A DNA stretch of 64,000 nt from SZAS-18 sp038322235 (GTDB lineage Bacteria; Verrucomicrobiota; Verrucomicrobiia; Chthoniobacterales; SZAS-18), in the NCBI GenBank assembly GCA_038322235.1, contig JBBQFQ010000013.1, forward strand, positions 33,408 through 97,407, read 5' to 3'. The notes below the pieces were generated by a model. The model did no database searches. It was not told where the DNA came from and saw nothing but the letters and a program-made list of their open reading frames with translations. This document shows positions 63,574-64,000 of the stretch, piece by piece. Made by a program: the position numbers and the translations under genes. Position 1 is the stretch's first letter, and every line of letters starts with the position of its first letter.

Positions 63574-64000
63574 TTAGCTGGAGTCGAGTGGGACGCACTG
63601 GGCGACGCAGTCGATAAAGCTGGTGTTGGTTTGCGCGCAGGTGGCGGCGAGAGAAGCCAGGATCTGGAAGGTGCGCACGCCGGCCATGGTTTTGTTGCCG
63701 CAGGAGAGCTTGCGGGCGATGACGGCGGGCCGCAGTTGGCGCTCGGCGAGATTGTTGGTGGCGTCGATGCCGGGGTGATCCAGGAAGGTGAAGAGGTGGT
63801 CGCGCTGCTGGCTCAAGCGTTTGCAGACGACCTCCTCCTGGCGCGTGGGGCAAGGCAGTGCGAACAAGGCAGCGGCTTCCTCGTCGAGAGCGGCGCGGGC
63901 TTGGGTGAAAGTCGTGGGAGCGAAAGAGGGCAGTCCGCGGGTTTTGCCCAGGGCGATGGCGCGTTGCAAGAGGGCTTTGGCTTTGGGCAGAAAGGCCGCG
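63574..64000 (-). CDS. IS66-family transposase, C-terminal part, cut by the window end
   Basis: About 142 residues are visible, open to the window edge, so the N-terminal two thirds lie beyond. The stretch FTFLDHPGIDATNNLAERQL, then RPAVIARKLSCGNKTMAGVR and TFQILASLAATCAQTNTSF, is the end of the DDE catalytic domain of IS66 transposases, with the final Glu in the N-N-x-A-E-R motif. The transposase (TnpC type) moves the element together with small TnpA/TnpB proteins, which would lie further right. The stop is intact. Confidence 0.9.
   Translation of the reverse strand, partial: AAFLPKAKALLQRAIALGKTRGLPSFAPTTFTQARAALDEEAAALFALPCPTRQEEVVCKRLSQQRDHLFTFLDHPGIDATNNLAERQLRPAVIARKLSCGNKTMAGVRTFQILASLAATCAQTNTSFIDCVAQCVPLDSS
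63574..64000 (-). mobile_element. IS66-type insertion sequence, partial
   Basis: One end of an IS66 element is inferred from the truncated transposase reading into the window from the right. Terminal repeats and target duplication could not be located because the other end is outside the window; the nearby 15-bp palindrome is not a recognised IS66 end. Confidence 0.7.

Overview
The window is high-GC DNA from a Gram-negative bacterium, most likely a member of the Verrucomicrobiota. This placement is inferred from gene content: lipid A/heptose-type glycosyltransferases, a LolC/E-like permease, a Bat aerotolerance operon, GTP-dependent PEP carboxykinase, several pseudopilins with large exported partners, and exported proteins with Pro/Thr linkers. 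No rRNA or other decisive marker is present. The first gene (a glycosyltransferase) and the last (an IS66-type transposase) are cut by the window edges.

Layout. 1-6.4 kb: glycosyltransferases, an SprT-like metalloprotein, a small exported OB-fold protein, a DUF983 protein, a double-length ABC permease, hisC and a lipid-A-biosynthesis N-terminal-domain protein. 6.4-12.6 kb: a cysteine desulfurase, an array of short 20-nt hairpin repeats, a PHP-ATPase fusion of the TrlF/SMC-like type, and pckG. 12.9-18.6 kb: a lipid-head-group cluster that reads as ynbA-ynbC-ynbD without ynbB, then a LolC/E-type permease. 18.8-24.2 kb: lysC, 5-formyl-THF cyclo-ligase, a HAD-UbiA fusion and a DUF2298 membrane protein.

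24.5-33.25 kb is the most unusual part. It holds a pseudopilin, a 1667-residue pseudopilin-like protein whose last ~1240 residues are a (Thr-Pro-Thr-x)n repeat, a 770-residue PilX-like protein and a small exported protein. This block is visibly AT-richer at its right end and stops beside a tRNA-Arg(TCT).

33.3-43.7 kb: a CysJ-like flavoprotein reductase, a frameshifted GNAT acetyltransferase, an exported protein, then a tightly overlapping operon in which a lipid A acyltransferase-heptosyltransferase fusion is followed by LuxE-like and LuxC-like genes. A DUF3606 protein, a large FAD/NAD(P)-NapH-type ferredoxin fusion and a family 2 glycosyltransferase follow. 43.9-54.8 kb: ECF sigma factor with putative anti-sigma factor, CrcB, rhomboid protease, double-ACT protein, glgX, fatty acid desaturase, cyclophilin, the aguB-aguA pair for agmatine to putrescine, and small proteins. 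54.8-59.5 kb: Bat operon (BatB-BatC fusion, BatD, BatE). 59.6-64 kb: conserved small protein, DUF1684 protein, pyrH-frr, exported protein, a 15-bp inverted repeat and the IS66 transposase.

Many operons use 1-4 base stop/start overlaps (ATGA, GTGA, TAATG), and Shine-Dalgarno sequences are mostly weak, so start calls rest mainly on domain boundaries and neighbour spacing. The best candidates for unexplored biology are the giant TPTx-repeat pseudopilin and its neighbours, the LpxL-WaaF/LuxE/LuxC operon, the ynbB-less ynb cluster, and the hairpin array next to the PHP-ATPase.
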